Of a stretch of DNA of 27,020 bases, positions 6,954-14,698 are shown in pieces. The position numbers and the translations under genes are program-made. The stretch lies in IMG/VR virus record IMGVR_UViG_3300034524_000178, positions 1-27,020 of that record; one strand, written 5' to 3'. The notes below the pieces were generated by a model. It made no database searches. It was not told where the DNA came from and saw nothing but the letters and a program-made list of their open reading frames with translations. Numbering within the stretch: the first letter of the stretch is position 1; every line of letters begins with the position of its first letter. The stretch is from a virus.

Positions 6954-7262
6954 TTGAATTGGGAATGGGTAAAGGAAATCCCGGAAGAAAAAATACCCGA
7001 ACCATATAAAACAATAATGGTGGAAATTAGCCCGGAAGCTATGATTAAGTTCGCCCAGTTGTTTCAGGGAATGCCTGTATACTTCCCCAAGCTGGATAAT
7101 CTCCTCCAGGAGATAAGGAACGAAAAGATACAAAAAGAATTCAACGGTTCAAATTACCGGGAATTGGCCCGCAAATATAATCTAACTGAAGTTTGGATCA
7201 GAAACATAGTGGCACAAAAACACAATGAAAATCAAATGAGTATTTTTGATATTGCTCAATAA
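6954..7262 (+). CDS. Mor-family transcription activator
   Basis: A 102-residue protein starting at TTG, preceded by AAGGTGGTGA. The family match is to Mor/C activators of Mu: an N-terminal dimerisation part (EISPEAMIKFAQLFQGMPVYFPK) followed by a C-terminal helix-turn-helix (SNYRELARKYNLTEVWIRNIV). In Mu, Mor turns on the middle promoter and C turns on late promoters. Here a single family member sits just before the late block, so it may act directly on late transcription. It is the last gene before the strong terminator at 7311-7345. It is shorter than Mu Mor (129), but the core is present. Confidence 0.85.
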   Translation: MNWEWVKEIPEEKIPEPYKTIMVEISPEAMIKFAQLFQGMPVYFPKLDNLLQEIRNEKIQKEFNGSNYRELARKYNLTEVWIRNIVAQKHNENQMSIFDIAQ

Positions 7263-7283
7263 AGTAATTTTCTAAAGTACTTT
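7261..7283. promoter_or_regulatory. Paired palindromic motifs after mor, candidate operator
   Basis: AAAGTACTTT (7274-7283) is a perfect 10-bp palindrome, preceded 13 bases earlier by the near-copy AAAGTAATTT (7261-7270). They lie directly after the mor stop. Mor and C proteins bind dyad sites upstream of their promoters, so this could be an operator, but the terminator downstream makes a simple promoter reading awkward. The assignment is inference only. Confidence 0.25.
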
Positions 7284-7310
7284 ATTCGAAATCACATAGG
7301 ATAAATTATA

Positions 7311-7345
7311 AAATCCAAGGGAGAACAAATTCCCTTGGATTTTTT
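7311..7345 (+). terminator. Strong intrinsic terminator closing the early operon
   Basis: A perfect 12-bp stem (AAATCCAAGGGA at 7311-7322 with its complement at 7331-7342), an 8-base loop and a run of six T (7340-7345). It follows the mor gene and precedes the first late gene by 35 bases. It should separate early from late transcription unless late transcription starts inside it or reads through it. Confidence 0.9.
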
Positions 7346-7380
7346 ATTATCCAAAATTTTAAGAAAAGGAGGTTATTTGG

Positions 7381-7659
7381 ATGCTGGAAATTGCTATTAT
7401 TATCACTTTGACTATGGCCAGTGTAGAAGCAATTAAATTTTTCTTTGTAACTGATGAGAATGTAGAAGCCTTTAAAAAAATCTCTTTTATTCCTGTGCTT
7501 GGGATAGCAGTTGTTTTAAATATGCTTAATGCAGGCATATTTGGGGATGCCGGTTTTGCTACTGAAGCCCTTAAATTAGCAGCTAAAGACGGCATTATTT
7601 ACGGCATTGAAGCTGCCGGTGTCTATGGATTAACAAAAGCTGCTCTCGGCAAGTCTTAA
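7381..7659 (+). CDS. Holin-like small membrane protein
   Basis: A 92-residue protein with hydrophobic segments at about 3-23 and 34-53, and a moderately hydrophobic, alanine/glycine-rich C-terminal half. Size, topology and position at the start of the late block fit a phage holin, which forms the lesion in the cytoplasmic membrane at lysis. No specific holin family is recognised from sequence. AAAGGAGG precedes the ATG. No endolysin gene is next to it, which is unusual and leaves the holin call tentative. Confidence 0.5.
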   Translation: MLEIAIIITLTMASVEAIKFFFVTDENVEAFKKISFIPVLGIAVVLNMLNAGIFGDAGFATEALKLAAKDGIIYGIEAAGVYGLTKAALGKS

Positions 7660-7683
7660 TATAGCAAAAGGCGGTTTTAGCAA

Positions 7684-8004
7684 ATGAACTTAAGTTGGTT
7701 ACTACAGACGGCGGTAGTGATGTGCTTGGGAATTATAGGCTACTTCCTAAAGGATTTAAAGAAAAGTTTTGAACAGAAAATCTCAAATATTGAATTAAAA
7801 ATTGATGCCTCTGAAAAACGCATGTCGCAAGAGAATGACAAAATGGAAAAACGCATTGAAGAACTGCAGAAAAATTTTAATGACTATAAAGATTATGTCT
7901 CAGAAAAATATACCCTGAAAGATGATTTTATTCGAGCGGTATCAACCATCGATAAAAAATTAGACAAGATTTATGATGTTGTGGTTAAGAGAGGTGAACC
8001 CTGA
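7684..8004 (+). CDS. Membrane-anchored coiled-coil protein, Mu gp25 position (DUF2730-like)
   Basis: A 106-residue protein with one N-terminal membrane segment (about 4-22), then a long heptad-like coiled coil (about 28-72) and a charged C-terminus. Mu gp25 and its relatives have this layout, and the gene occupies the same relative position, before gp26- and gp27-like genes. A role in lysis (spanin- or XhlA-like) is an alternative. The stop overlaps the next start (TGATGG), indicating tight coupling. Confidence 0.55.
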   Translation: MNLSWLLQTAVVMCLGIIGYFLKDLKKSFEQKISNIELKIDASEKRMSQENDKMEKRIEELQKNFNDYKDYVSEKYTLKDDFIRAVSTIDKKLDKIYDVVVKRGEP

Positions 8005-8306
8005 TGGATCAAGTCCAGGTGCAAAAAAACAAAATGCTTAGAGGTCAGGTATTGAGAACTTTAGCCCTCTTCTACCCATCACCTGTTAGTGTAGCTAATA
8101 TTAAGACATCATTAATGCAAAGAGGAATGTTCTCCGGTAGTGATGTGAGTAAAGTTCTGGAATACCTCAGTGATGATAAAAAAGGTTATATAAAAATCTC
8201 TGAAGGCAAATTGGAAAATTTCGAAGATGATGACATGGTCAAGTTAACCTCTGTGGGAGTGGATTTAATTGAGGGTACCTTGAGCGACCCGGGAGTTGAA
8301 GTCTAG
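8004..8306 (+). CDS. Winged-helix-like protein, Mu gp26 position
   Basis: A 100-residue protein predicted to fold as a small winged helix: helix (LRGQVLRTLALFYP), helix (VSVANIKTSLMQRG), recognition-like helix (GSDVSKVLEYLSDDK), then strands (YIKISEG and VKLTSVGVDLIEG). The gene order gp25-like, this gene, DUF3486 matches Mu-like phages, in which the gp26-type protein is of unknown function. It could bind DNA near the packaging machinery. It overlaps both neighbours by one base. Confidence 0.6.
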   Translation: MDQVQVQKNKMLRGQVLRTLALFYPSPVSVANIKTSLMQRGMFSGSDVSKVLEYLSDDKKGYIKISEGKLENFEDDDMVKLTSVGVDLIEGTLSDPGVEV

Positions 8307-8869
8307 TGAATGGAAAGCGCAAGGTCACCCGGATTAAAAGTAAAATTGATGAGCTTCCGGAAGAACTGCGTGATCAGGTTAATAACATGATCATCGATGT
8401 TAACTATACCTATACAGAAATAAGTAATTTCCTTGCCCAAAAAGGATATGACGTATCCCGTTCCAGCATTGGCCGGTATGCCCTTCGGAAAAATGCCGTT
8501 GTACAGCGTTTTCGGGAAGCACAAGAACAAACTAAGATTCTTGTCGATGCGGTGAAAAACAATCCGGAAGGCGACTATACTGAGGCGACCATGCAGATGT
8601 TAATGACCAGGCTAACCGAAAAAATTGCAGTGGCCGAGGAAGAGTTTGAGAATTTGGACATGGGTGAAGCCGGACGGCTTATAGTAGCCCTAAGCAGGAC
8701 AAAAGCATATAAAGACAGGGTCCGCCAGGAAATGCGTAAAAAAGTTGACCTGGCTTTTGAGAAAATGGAGAGCGAAATATTAAAAGTTATCAAAGGAGCT
8801 CCCGAATTAGCGGCGGATTTAAGGGCTGTACTTGAAAAGGCAAAAGCTAGGATGATTGAAGATGATTAA
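8306..8869 (+). CDS. DUF3486 protein (Mu gp27-like), candidate small terminase
   Basis: A 187-residue protein starting at GTG, with GGGAG 11 bases upstream; the start overlaps the previous stop by one base. The N-terminal part holds a basic segment and a helix-turn-helix-like region (LPEELRDQVNNMI, then YTEISNFLAQKGYDVSRSSIGRY at about 17-54), typical of DUF3486. A long helical C-terminal part follows (about 95-180). In Mu-like phages this gene precedes the large terminase and is thought to be the DNA-recognition (small) subunit. Confidence 0.85.
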   Translation: MNGKRKVTRIKSKIDELPEELRDQVNNMIIDVNYTYTEISNFLAQKGYDVSRSSIGRYALRKNAVVQRFREAQEQTKILVDAVKNNPEGDYTEATMQMLMTRLTEKIAVAEEEFENLDMGEAGRLIVALSRTKAYKDRVRQEMRKKVDLAFEKMESEILKVIKGAPELAADLRAVLEKAKARMIEDD

Positions 8870-10625
8870 TCTCGATGCTTACATAAGGGAGCTAGAACCT
8901 GATGATAATCTGGAAGCTCTGGAGATTGAGGAATATCAAAATAAACTTTTTTTAGAATATGCCCAAAGAACGGAGAACTTCCCCGAGTTTCGCAAAAAGC
9001 TTTTAGAAGAATATCATTCGGGGAAGCCGCTCAGAGGAAAAAACGGACTTAGAAAACAACTTGGTGCAATAGATTTAGAATACTTCGGTCGAGCATATCT
9101 AGGACACTACTTCACCCGTAAATCCCCTGATTTTCATAGAAAATTAAATGCGATCTGGTTCGAAGGCGTACTTAAAAGTCTTAACCCTGCCGATAATGAG
9201 ACAAAGAAAAAATTAAGCAAATTAAAGGGCTGCCGCAGGGCTATAGCAGCACCCAGAGGACACGCCAAATCAACAAACCTCACTTTTAAAGACACAATTC
9301 ACGCAATAGTTTATGAATATAAGCACTACCCTATTATTCTTTCCGATTCCAGTGATCAGGCAGAAGGTTTTCTCGGCGACATAAAAATTGAGCTGGAAGA
9401 AAACCCAAATATCCAAGAAGATTTTGGCGACTTAAAGGGAAAGGTCTGGCGGGATGACTGCATAGTTACCTGTACAGGCATCAAGGTAGAGGCTATTGGT
9501 TCCGGTAAGAAAATTCGCGGACGAAGGCACAGAAATTGGCGACCGGACTTACTTATTCTTGATGATGTTGAAAATGATGAAAATGTTAATACTCCCGAAC
9601 AAAGAAAAAAGCTGGCTAATTGGTTCTATAAAGCAGTATCCAAAGCCGGAGATACTTATACCGACATTGTCTATATTGGGACAATGCTTCACTATGACAG
9701 TCTTCTGGCCAAGGTACTTAAGAATCCAGCCTATCAAAGTGTTAAATACCAGGGTGTAATTAGTTTTGCTGAGAATACCCACCTCTGGGAACAGTGGGAA
9801 GCAATTTTCGTTGACCTGGAAAATGAAAACCGGGAACAGGAAGCTTTAGAGTTCTTTGAAAGAAATAAAGAAGAAATGCTGGAAGGCACTGAGGTCCTTT
9901 GGGAAGAGAAACTGAGCTACTATGACTTAATGGTAATAAAGGTCAGCGAAGGTGATGCAAGTTTTAACTCCGAGATACAGAACGAGCCTATCGACCCGGC
10001 TTCCAAAATGTTTAACGAGGAATGGTTTGACTATTACAACGAGATGGAAATAGATTTCAGCGATAGGAAATTTGTTTATGTAGGTGCCGTTGATCCATCG
10101 CTGGGTAAAAACAAGAAGAGCGACTACTCCACTATTATCGCTCTAATGAAAGATAGACGTACCGGATACATGTATGTCTATGAAGCTGATATGGATAAAA
10201 GGCATCCTGATGTTATTATTACCGATACCATTGAATGCCACCGCAGGTTAAGGCGTGATTTTGGCCGGGGCTTTTTTAAGCTTGGTGTTGAAACAAACCA
10301 GTTCCAACACTTCTTCAAAGATACAATGGCCAAGGCCAGTGCTCAAGAAAACGAATACCTGCCCATTGAGGAAATGTATAATACCTCAGATAAGAAAATG
10401 AGGATTCAGAGCCTGCAGCCTTATATCAAAAATAAGTATATAAAGTTTAACCGGAAGCACAAAACACTTTTGGAACAACTTTTTAACTTCCCGATGGCTG
10501 CTAATGATGATGGCCCGGATACTTTGGAAATGGCTGTAAGGTTAGCAGAACAGATTAAAACTGACCGGGGAGAATATATATCGGTTTTAAAAAGGCTGGT
10601 TAAGTTCGGTAAGGGGGCATATTGA
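8862..10625 (+). CDS. Large terminase subunit
   Basis: A 587-residue ATPase/nuclease that packages DNA into the head through the portal. From the ATG at 8862: Walker A-like APRGHAKST (130-138), Walker B LLILDD (230-235) and coupling motif IGTML (272-276). The nuclease domain begins at VGAVDPSLG with D411, then D421, and GVETNQ with E477. The C-terminal half resembles the psiM2 ORF9-type terminase family. The ATG at 8862 is preferred over TTG at 8856 because AGGA at 8849-8852 spaces better. It overlaps the previous gene by eight bases and the portal by one. Mu-like phages package by a headful mechanism that includes flanking host DNA. Confidence 0.93.
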   Translation: MINLDAYIRELEPDDNLEALEIEEYQNKLFLEYAQRTENFPEFRKKLLEEYHSGKPLRGKNGLRKQLGAIDLEYFGRAYLGHYFTRKSPDFHRKLNAIWFEGVLKSLNPADNETKKKLSKLKGCRRAIAAPRGHAKSTNLTFKDTIHAIVYEYKHYPIILSDSSDQAEGFLGDIKIELEENPNIQEDFGDLKGKVWRDDCIVTCTGIKVEAIGSGKKIRGRRHRNWRPDLLILDDVENDENVNTPEQRKKLANWFYKAVSKAGDTYTDIVYIGTMLHYDSLLAKVLKNPAYQSVKYQGVISFAENTHLWEQWEAIFVDLENENREQEALEFFERNKEEMLEGTEVLWEEKLSYYDLMVIKVSEGDASFNSEIQNEPIDPASKMFNEEWFDYYNEMEIDFSDRKFVYVGAVDPSLGKNKKSDYSTIIALMKDRRTGYMYVYEADMDKRHPDVIITDTIECHRRLRRDFGRGFFKLGVETNQFQHFFKDTMAKASAQENEYLPIEEMYNTSDKKMRIQSLQPYIKNKYIKFNRKHKTLLEQLFNFPMAANDDGPDTLEMAVRLAEQIKTDRGEYISVLKRLVKFGKGAY

Positions 10626-12193
10626 TGTCTAAAATTTACGGGCCCAAGGGAGAAATCTTGATTAGCAATAAAATTACCAAAAAACCTAATACCAGAGAAA
10701 TAGCTGTTGTAAGCATTAGGAACCAATGGTCCAGCAGCCCCTCTAAGGGACTTACTCCTGAAAGACTTGGTCGTATTCTCAAAGAAGCAGAAAACGGAGA
10801 TGTTTTCAGTCAGTCGGAGCTTTTTGAGGAGATGGAGGAAAAGGATACCCACCTTTCTTCTATTATGAGTACCAGGAAAAATGCTGTTCTTGGTTTGGAC
10901 TGGGATGTAATGCCCTACTCCGAGGATCCTAGAGATGTTAAAAAAGCTGATTTTATAAGACAAGCTATGGAACTGGAAGGTCTGGAAGATGCTTTGCTAG
11001 ACCTCCTGGATGCCATTGGCAAGGGTTTCTCGGTAACAGAGATTATGTGGAAGATATTTAATAACCAAGTATGGGTTGACCGTTTGAAATGTATACATCA
11101 AAAGCATTTCACTTTTGATGAAGAAGACAATCTTAAAGTATCAACTGATGATCATCCCATGGGTATTTACCTGGAACCAAACAAATTCATTGTACACAGG
11201 TACAAGGCCAAGTCAGGCTCTACTGCCCGAGCCGGGATACTAAGGGTATGCACCTGGATGTACATGTTTAAAAATTACAGCATCAAAGACTGGGTTGTTT
11301 TTGCCGAGGTTTACGGAATGCCTCTTCGCCTGGGTAAATATGAGTCTGGTGTTACCAAAGAAGACAAGGACGCATTAATAGAGGCCATAAGGTCATTAGG
11401 TACCGATGCGGCCGGGGTTATTTCCAAAAACACGGAAATTGAATTTATTGATGCTATAAAAGGAACATCAAATGTATTTCATACCTTGGCCACTTTCTGC
11501 AATGCTGAAATGTCTAAAGCGGTATTGGGACAAACCCTCACAACAGAAGTTGGTACAAGAGGCAGCTATGCAGCCAGTAAAACCCATGATGAGGTTAGAC
11601 AGGATATCAAGGAAGCTGACTGTAAAGCGCTGGCCGAAACTTTACGGAGATATCTAATTAAACCACTCTGCCTTTTCAACTTTGGTGAGACAAATCGTTT
11701 ACCCTGGATTAAGTTTCACTATGAACCGGCTGATGATTTGGAGAACACAGCTAATATTTACAGCATCTTAATAAAAGATATTGGACTGCCGGTATCCCAG
11801 GATCATGTTTATGAGAAATTTGGTGTCCCAAAACCGAAAGAAGGTGAAACACTTATTGCTCCCCCTACTTCTACTCCTTTTCAGGATGAATTGGAGGCCA
11901 AGAGTATGAAACGCATGGCATTAAAACAGAAGAGATTGAGCAGCAGTCATCAAAAGCAGATAGATGAACTGGCAGACAAAAGCCTGGAAGATGCACTATC
12001 GCTCATTGATAAGCTGATACAGCCGGTCAGGGATTTAATAAATACTTCCTCCTCCCTGGAAGAAGTCCGGGATAGACTGGCTGAAATATATCAGGATATG
12101 GACACCGATGAATTAGAAGACTTAATAGCCAGGGCATTGTTTGCTGCCGACGCTTTTGGGAGGTGGACGGTAAATGCCGGAAATGGAAATTAA
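10625..12193 (+). CDS. Portal protein (DUF935, Mu gp29-like)
   Basis: A 522-residue protein of the DUF935 portal family, which forms the dodecameric ring at the special vertex. Family features include the N-terminal LTPERLGRILKEAENGD segment, EKDTHLSSIMSTRKNAVLGL, FSVTEIMWK, DWVVFAEVYGMPLRLGKY and the later SKAVLGQTLTTEVGT stretch. Length is close to Mu gp29 (512). The ATG at 10625 overlaps the terminase stop (TGATG) and has AAGGGGG 8 bases upstream; a TTG at 10622 is the other option. The 3' end overlaps the gpF-like gene by 20 bases. Confidence 0.93.
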   Translation: MSKIYGPKGEILISNKITKKPNTREIAVVSIRNQWSSSPSKGLTPERLGRILKEAENGDVFSQSELFEEMEEKDTHLSSIMSTRKNAVLGLDWDVMPYSEDPRDVKKADFIRQAMELEGLEDALLDLLDAIGKGFSVTEIMWKIFNNQVWVDRLKCIHQKHFTFDEEDNLKVSTDDHPMGIYLEPNKFIVHRYKAKSGSTARAGILRVCTWMYMFKNYSIKDWVVFAEVYGMPLRLGKYESGVTKEDKDALIEAIRSLGTDAAGVISKNTEIEFIDAIKGTSNVFHTLATFCNAEMSKAVLGQTLTTEVGTRGSYAASKTHDEVRQDIKEADCKALAETLRRYLIKPLCLFNFGETNRLPWIKFHYEPADDLENTANIYSILIKDIGLPVSQDHVYEKFGVPKPKEGETLIAPPTSTPFQDELEAKSMKRMALKQKRLSSSHQKQIDELADKSLEDALSLIDKLIQPVRDLINTSSSLEEVRDRLAEIYQDMDTDELEDLIARALFAADAFGRWTVNAGNGN

Positions 12194-12911
12194 GTTCGAG
12201 CCACTTCCTATGGATGAAGCTATAGAGTTCTGGCGGGAGAAAATACCGCTCACTCCTGATGAATTTTATGCAATGGCTGCTGAGGCCAGGAGTAAAGCTT
12301 TTACAATATCAGGCATTAGTTCTTTGGATATTCTTTTTGATATACACAAAGCACTTTTAAAAGCCTTAGAAAAAGACACTACCTTTGAGGAGTTCCGAAA
12401 AGAAGTAAACGCCATCTTTGAGAAAAAGGGTTGGACAGGGCTCTCCCCCTATCGCCTGGATAACGTTTTTAGGACTAATATCCAAACTGCCTACCAAGTA
12501 GGCAGATACCGGCAGATGACGGACCCGGATATCATTAATCGCAGGCCATACTGGATGTACGATGCTGTGAATGACAGCAGGACAAGAGAAACTCACCTGG
12601 CATTAGATCAAGTAGTTTTCCCGGCCGACCATCCCTTTTGGGATACATGGTATCCACCCAATGGGTACCGGTGCCGGTGTGGAGTACAAAGTCTATCCGA
12701 GCGGGAAGTAAAAAAACAGGGTTTAAAAGTGAGCACAGAAATTCCCAAGATGGTTGCTGCACCAGGACAATTAGGGAGACCACTACTTCCTGATCCGGGA
12801 TTTACAAATAATCCTGCAAAGGCATTCTGGGAACCTGATCTTAGTAAGTATCCTAGAGAATTAAAAGATGCGTATTTAGACAGATCAGCTAAGGGGGTAG
12901 ATATGATGTAA
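12174..12911 (+). CDS. gpF-like minor head protein (SPP1 gp7 family)
   Basis: A 245-residue protein of the Mu F/SPP1 gp7 head-morphogenesis family, placed next to the portal as is usual. The conserved block is clear: VFRTNIQTAYQVGRYRQM (98-115), then YDAVNDSRTRETHLALDQ (129-146), then the end motif PPNGYRCRCGVQSLSERE (161-178). It lacks the extra C-terminal length of Mu gpF (about 420 residues), so it is a short form. An in-frame TGA ends it cleanly, and the family core is complete, so I do not read it as a broken gene. A 234-bp gene-free stretch follows. Confidence 0.9.
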   Translation: MPEMEIKFEPLPMDEAIEFWREKIPLTPDEFYAMAAEARSKAFTISGISSLDILFDIHKALLKALEKDTTFEEFRKEVNAIFEKKGWTGLSPYRLDNVFRTNIQTAYQVGRYRQMTDPDIINRRPYWMYDAVNDSRTRETHLALDQVVFPADHPFWDTWYPPNGYRCRCGVQSLSEREVKKQGLKVSTEIPKMVAAPGQLGRPLLPDPGFTNNPAKAFWEPDLSKYPRELKDAYLDRSAKGVDMM

Positions 12912-13145
12912 CACTTGATTTTACTAGGTTTGTTGGCTATTACATCCATTCGAGTTAACAGCAATTTTAAGATTACGAATTACCCTAATATTTAAAACGT
13001 TTGTAACCGCCTTAAAATTGCCTGTAACGATAGTAAATTTTTATAAATATTAACCCTCAAAGAAGATTTAGTAACAAAAAATAACATGAAGTAACGGGGA
13101 AATAACACGGTTTATAAAAAAGGATACTGAAAGGCAGGTGATTGT
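12912..13145. other. Gene-free AT-rich gap with paired GTAAC motifs
   Basis: No ORF of note lies here. GTAAC occurs at 13003, 13024, 13071 and 13091, as two pairs with 21- and 20-base spacing, about two helical turns. A further copy overlaps the preceding stop at 12908. AAACGTTT (12995-13002) is a perfect palindrome abutting the first GTAAC. A promoter-like sequence spans 13018-13047. It is the only plus-strand gap of this size in the late block. It may be a regulatory region or the scar of a lost gene; Mu carries G after F, and the gpG-like gene here is elsewhere. Confidence 0.5.
13018..13047 (+). promoter_or_regulatory. Candidate promoter before protease/scaffold gene
   Basis: TTGCCT (13018-13023) and TATAAA (13042-13047) with an 18-base spacer form a weak-to-fair sigma70-type promoter. 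It would place transcription start about 90 bases before the protease gene and could boost head-gene expression. One of the GTAAC motifs overlaps its -35 region. The AT-rich context makes chance matches likely. Confidence 0.3.
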
Positions 13146-14270
13146 ATGGGAAAAACATTTCAAAAAAGTGGTTTTAGAGTTATTGCTCTGACAGCAGAAT
13201 TAGTTGATGTTCCTGAAGAGATACAACTTTTGCCCTATGGTTATGTCAAAAGCACCGAGGGAGATTTTATAGTCGATGAAATCTCAATCAAAGAAATTAA
13301 AGAAAACCTGGGTAAGCGCAAAAATGACACGGTCATCGACTATGAACACCAAACCATTTACGGAGGTGAAGCACCGGCCGCCGGTTGGTTTAATGTAAAT
13401 GATCTAATAGATAAAGGCAAAGTCGGCCTTTGGGTTAAACCCAGGTGGACTCCCAGAGCAGAGCAGTACATAAAAAATAAGGAATACAGATATTTTTCAC
13501 CGGTAGTTTTAGTAAGACTCTCTGACATGCGAGCTATCAATATTCACTCCGGAGCTTTAACAAATACGCCGGCCATTGATGGCATGGTACCAATTATTAA
13601 TAAAAATTTAACGGGATTTATACCCGAAGAAATGGAGGTCAAAGAAGAAATGATTATAAAGGCATTAAAACAGTTACTCGGTTTAAAAGATGATGCTACT
13701 GATCAGGAGGTGCTCGATGCTGTTACCCAGCTTAACTCTGCTTCTAAGTTGGTTGCTAATAAGGAAATACTTCAGGTTCTTGGCCTAGATGAAAAAGCCA
13801 CCTTAGAGCAGGTCAAAGAAAAAATCACTCCTGTTAATCTAGTAGCAAACAAAGAAATCCTGGAAGCCTTGGGATTAGATGAAAAAGCAACTGTCGCCGA
13901 AGTTAAGGGTAAAATTATTGCTCTGAAAAATCCGGCCAACTATGTTTCCAGTGAAGAATTTAAAGCACTTAAAGAAAAGCTGGATAAAAAAGAAGTTGAT
14001 GAAGTAGTCCAACTTGCTTTGTCCCAAGGGAAAATAACTCCGGCTCAGAAAGACTGGGCAGAAAGTATGGCTAAAAAGGATATGGAAGGCTTTAAGCAGT
14101 TTTTAAATACTGCACCGGTGGTTGTACCCCTTTCCCAAATCAAGGTAAATAAAGACACTAAAGTAACAATAGATGATGAAACTACCTTGATGATTAATAA
14201 GCAGTTGGGGATTGACCCTGAACTGTATAAGAAATATGAAAAGGAGCTGAATGGCGATGCCACTAACTAG
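13146..14270 (+). CDS. Head maturation protease with scaffold (Mu gpI-like)
   Basis: A 374-residue prohead protease/scaffold protein. The N-terminal part matches the Mu I protease: VIDYEHQTIYGGEAPAAGW (63-81), WTPRA (101-105), KEYRYFSPV (112-120) and ALTNTPAIDG (137-146). The His in DYEHQ and a Ser in the YFSP block are candidate catalytic residues. The C-terminal part (from about 165) is charged and helical, as in scaffolds, with related units bearing LGL at 178, 212 and 242; the last two are 30-residue near-repeats beginning LVANKEIL. GGCAGGTGA precedes the ATG. The stop lies inside the next gene. The protease should act on the scaffold and possibly on the capsid. Confidence 0.92.
   Translation: MGKTFQKSGFRVIALTAELVDVPEEIQLLPYGYVKSTEGDFIVDEISIKEIKENLGKRKNDTVIDYEHQTIYGGEAPAAGWFNVNDLIDKGKVGLWVKPRWTPRAEQYIKNKEYRYFSPVVLVRLSDMRAINIHSGALTNTPAIDGMVPIINKNLTGFIPEEMEVKEEMIIKALKQLLGLKDDATDQEVLDAVTQLNSASKLVANKEILQVLGLDEKATLEQVKEKITPVNLVANKEILEALGLDEKATVAEVKGKIIALKNPANYVSSEEFKALKEKLDKKEVDEVVQLALSQGKITPAQKDWAESMAKKDMEGFKQFLNTAPVVVPLSQIKVNKDTKVTIDDETTLMINKQLGIDPELYKKYEKELNGDATN
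13650..14270 (+). CDS. Predicted nested scaffold protein (Mu Z-like internal start)
   Basis: In Mu the scaffold Z is made from an in-frame internal start in gene I. Here GGAGGT (13634-13639) lies 10 bases before the ATG at 13650, codon 169 of the protease gene, exactly at the protease-scaffold boundary. Translation from there gives a 206-residue helical scaffold that contains all the LGL units and no protease motifs. This internal start is inferred from the ribosome site and from Mu; an ATG at 13632 is not served by this site. Confidence 0.5.
   Translation: MIIKALKQLLGLKDDATDQEVLDAVTQLNSASKLVANKEILQVLGLDEKATLEQVKEKITPVNLVANKEILEALGLDEKATVAEVKGKIIALKNPANYVSSEEFKALKEKLDKKEVDEVVQLALSQGKITPAQKDWAESMAKKDMEGFKQFLNTAPVVVPLSQIKVNKDTKVTIDDETTLMINKQLGIDPELYKKYEKELNGDATN
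13749..13928 (+). repeat. Two 30-codon tandem repeats in the scaffold domain
   Basis: Two adjacent 90-base units encode near-identical 30-residue segments (residues 202-231 and 232-261 of the protease/scaffold), each beginning LVANKEIL and carrying LGLDEKAT. A more diverged related unit precedes them (LGL at 178). Synonymous differences between units show the duplication is not recent. The repeats probably lengthen the helical scaffold rod. Confidence 0.75.
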
Positions 14271-14661
14271 AGATCGTAATACTCCTACCAGAGAAGGTAA
14301 GTTTCTTGTTTTGCCGGTTGCTGCTAATATAAAAATTTTTGCTGGTTCTTTTGTTGCAGCTAATGCTACCGGCCATGCTACTTTTGGTGCTGAAGACGCA
14401 AATCTAAAGGCAGCAGGTAGAGCCGAAGAATTTGTTGACAATACCGGCGGTGCAGATGGTGACCTTACTGTAAAAGTCAGACGGGGAGTTTTCAAATGGA
14501 AAAACTCCGCTGCTGATCCGATAGCTGCAGCTGATATATTAAGTACCTGTTACATCGAAGATGATGAAACGGTATCCAAAACCAATAACGCCGGTGCAAG
14601 GTCCGCAGCAGGAAAAATTATTGCAGTAGATAATGATGGCGTTTGGGTTGAAACCCTCTAA
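14257..14661 (+). CDS. Capsid cement/decoration-like protein
   Basis: A 134-residue protein resembling small capsid cement (structural cement) proteins found between protease and major capsid genes of Mu-like phages: start PLTRDRNTP, then GRAEEFVDNTGGADGD, VRRGVFKW, CYIEDDETV and DNDGVWVETL. It should bind the outside of the head and stabilise it. I choose the ATG at 14257 because AAGGAG (14241-14246) lies 10 bases away and family members tend to begin MPLT; the ATG at 14251 is only 4 bases from that site. It overlaps the protease gene by 14 bases. Confidence 0.75.
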   Translation: MPLTRDRNTPTREGKFLVLPVAANIKIFAGSFVAANATGHATFGAEDANLKAAGRAEEFVDNTGGADGDLTVKVRRGVFKWKNSAADPIAAADILSTCYIEDDETVSKTNNAGARSAAGKIIAVDNDGVWVETL

Positions 14662-14698
14662 ACTAATCAAAGTCAAATTGAAGGAGTGAAAAGGAACA

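Noticed and set aside
12174-12911. gpF-like gene as a truncated pseudogene
   Set aside because: It is shorter than Mu gpF and is followed by a gap, but the full conserved core including the PPNGYRCRCG end motif is intact and many relatives are of this length.
13071-13106. GTAAC/ATAAC series as a CRISPR-like or tandem repeat array
   Set aside because: The motif is only five bases long with uneven overall spacing and no spacer-repeat structure; at most it is a set of protein-binding sites.
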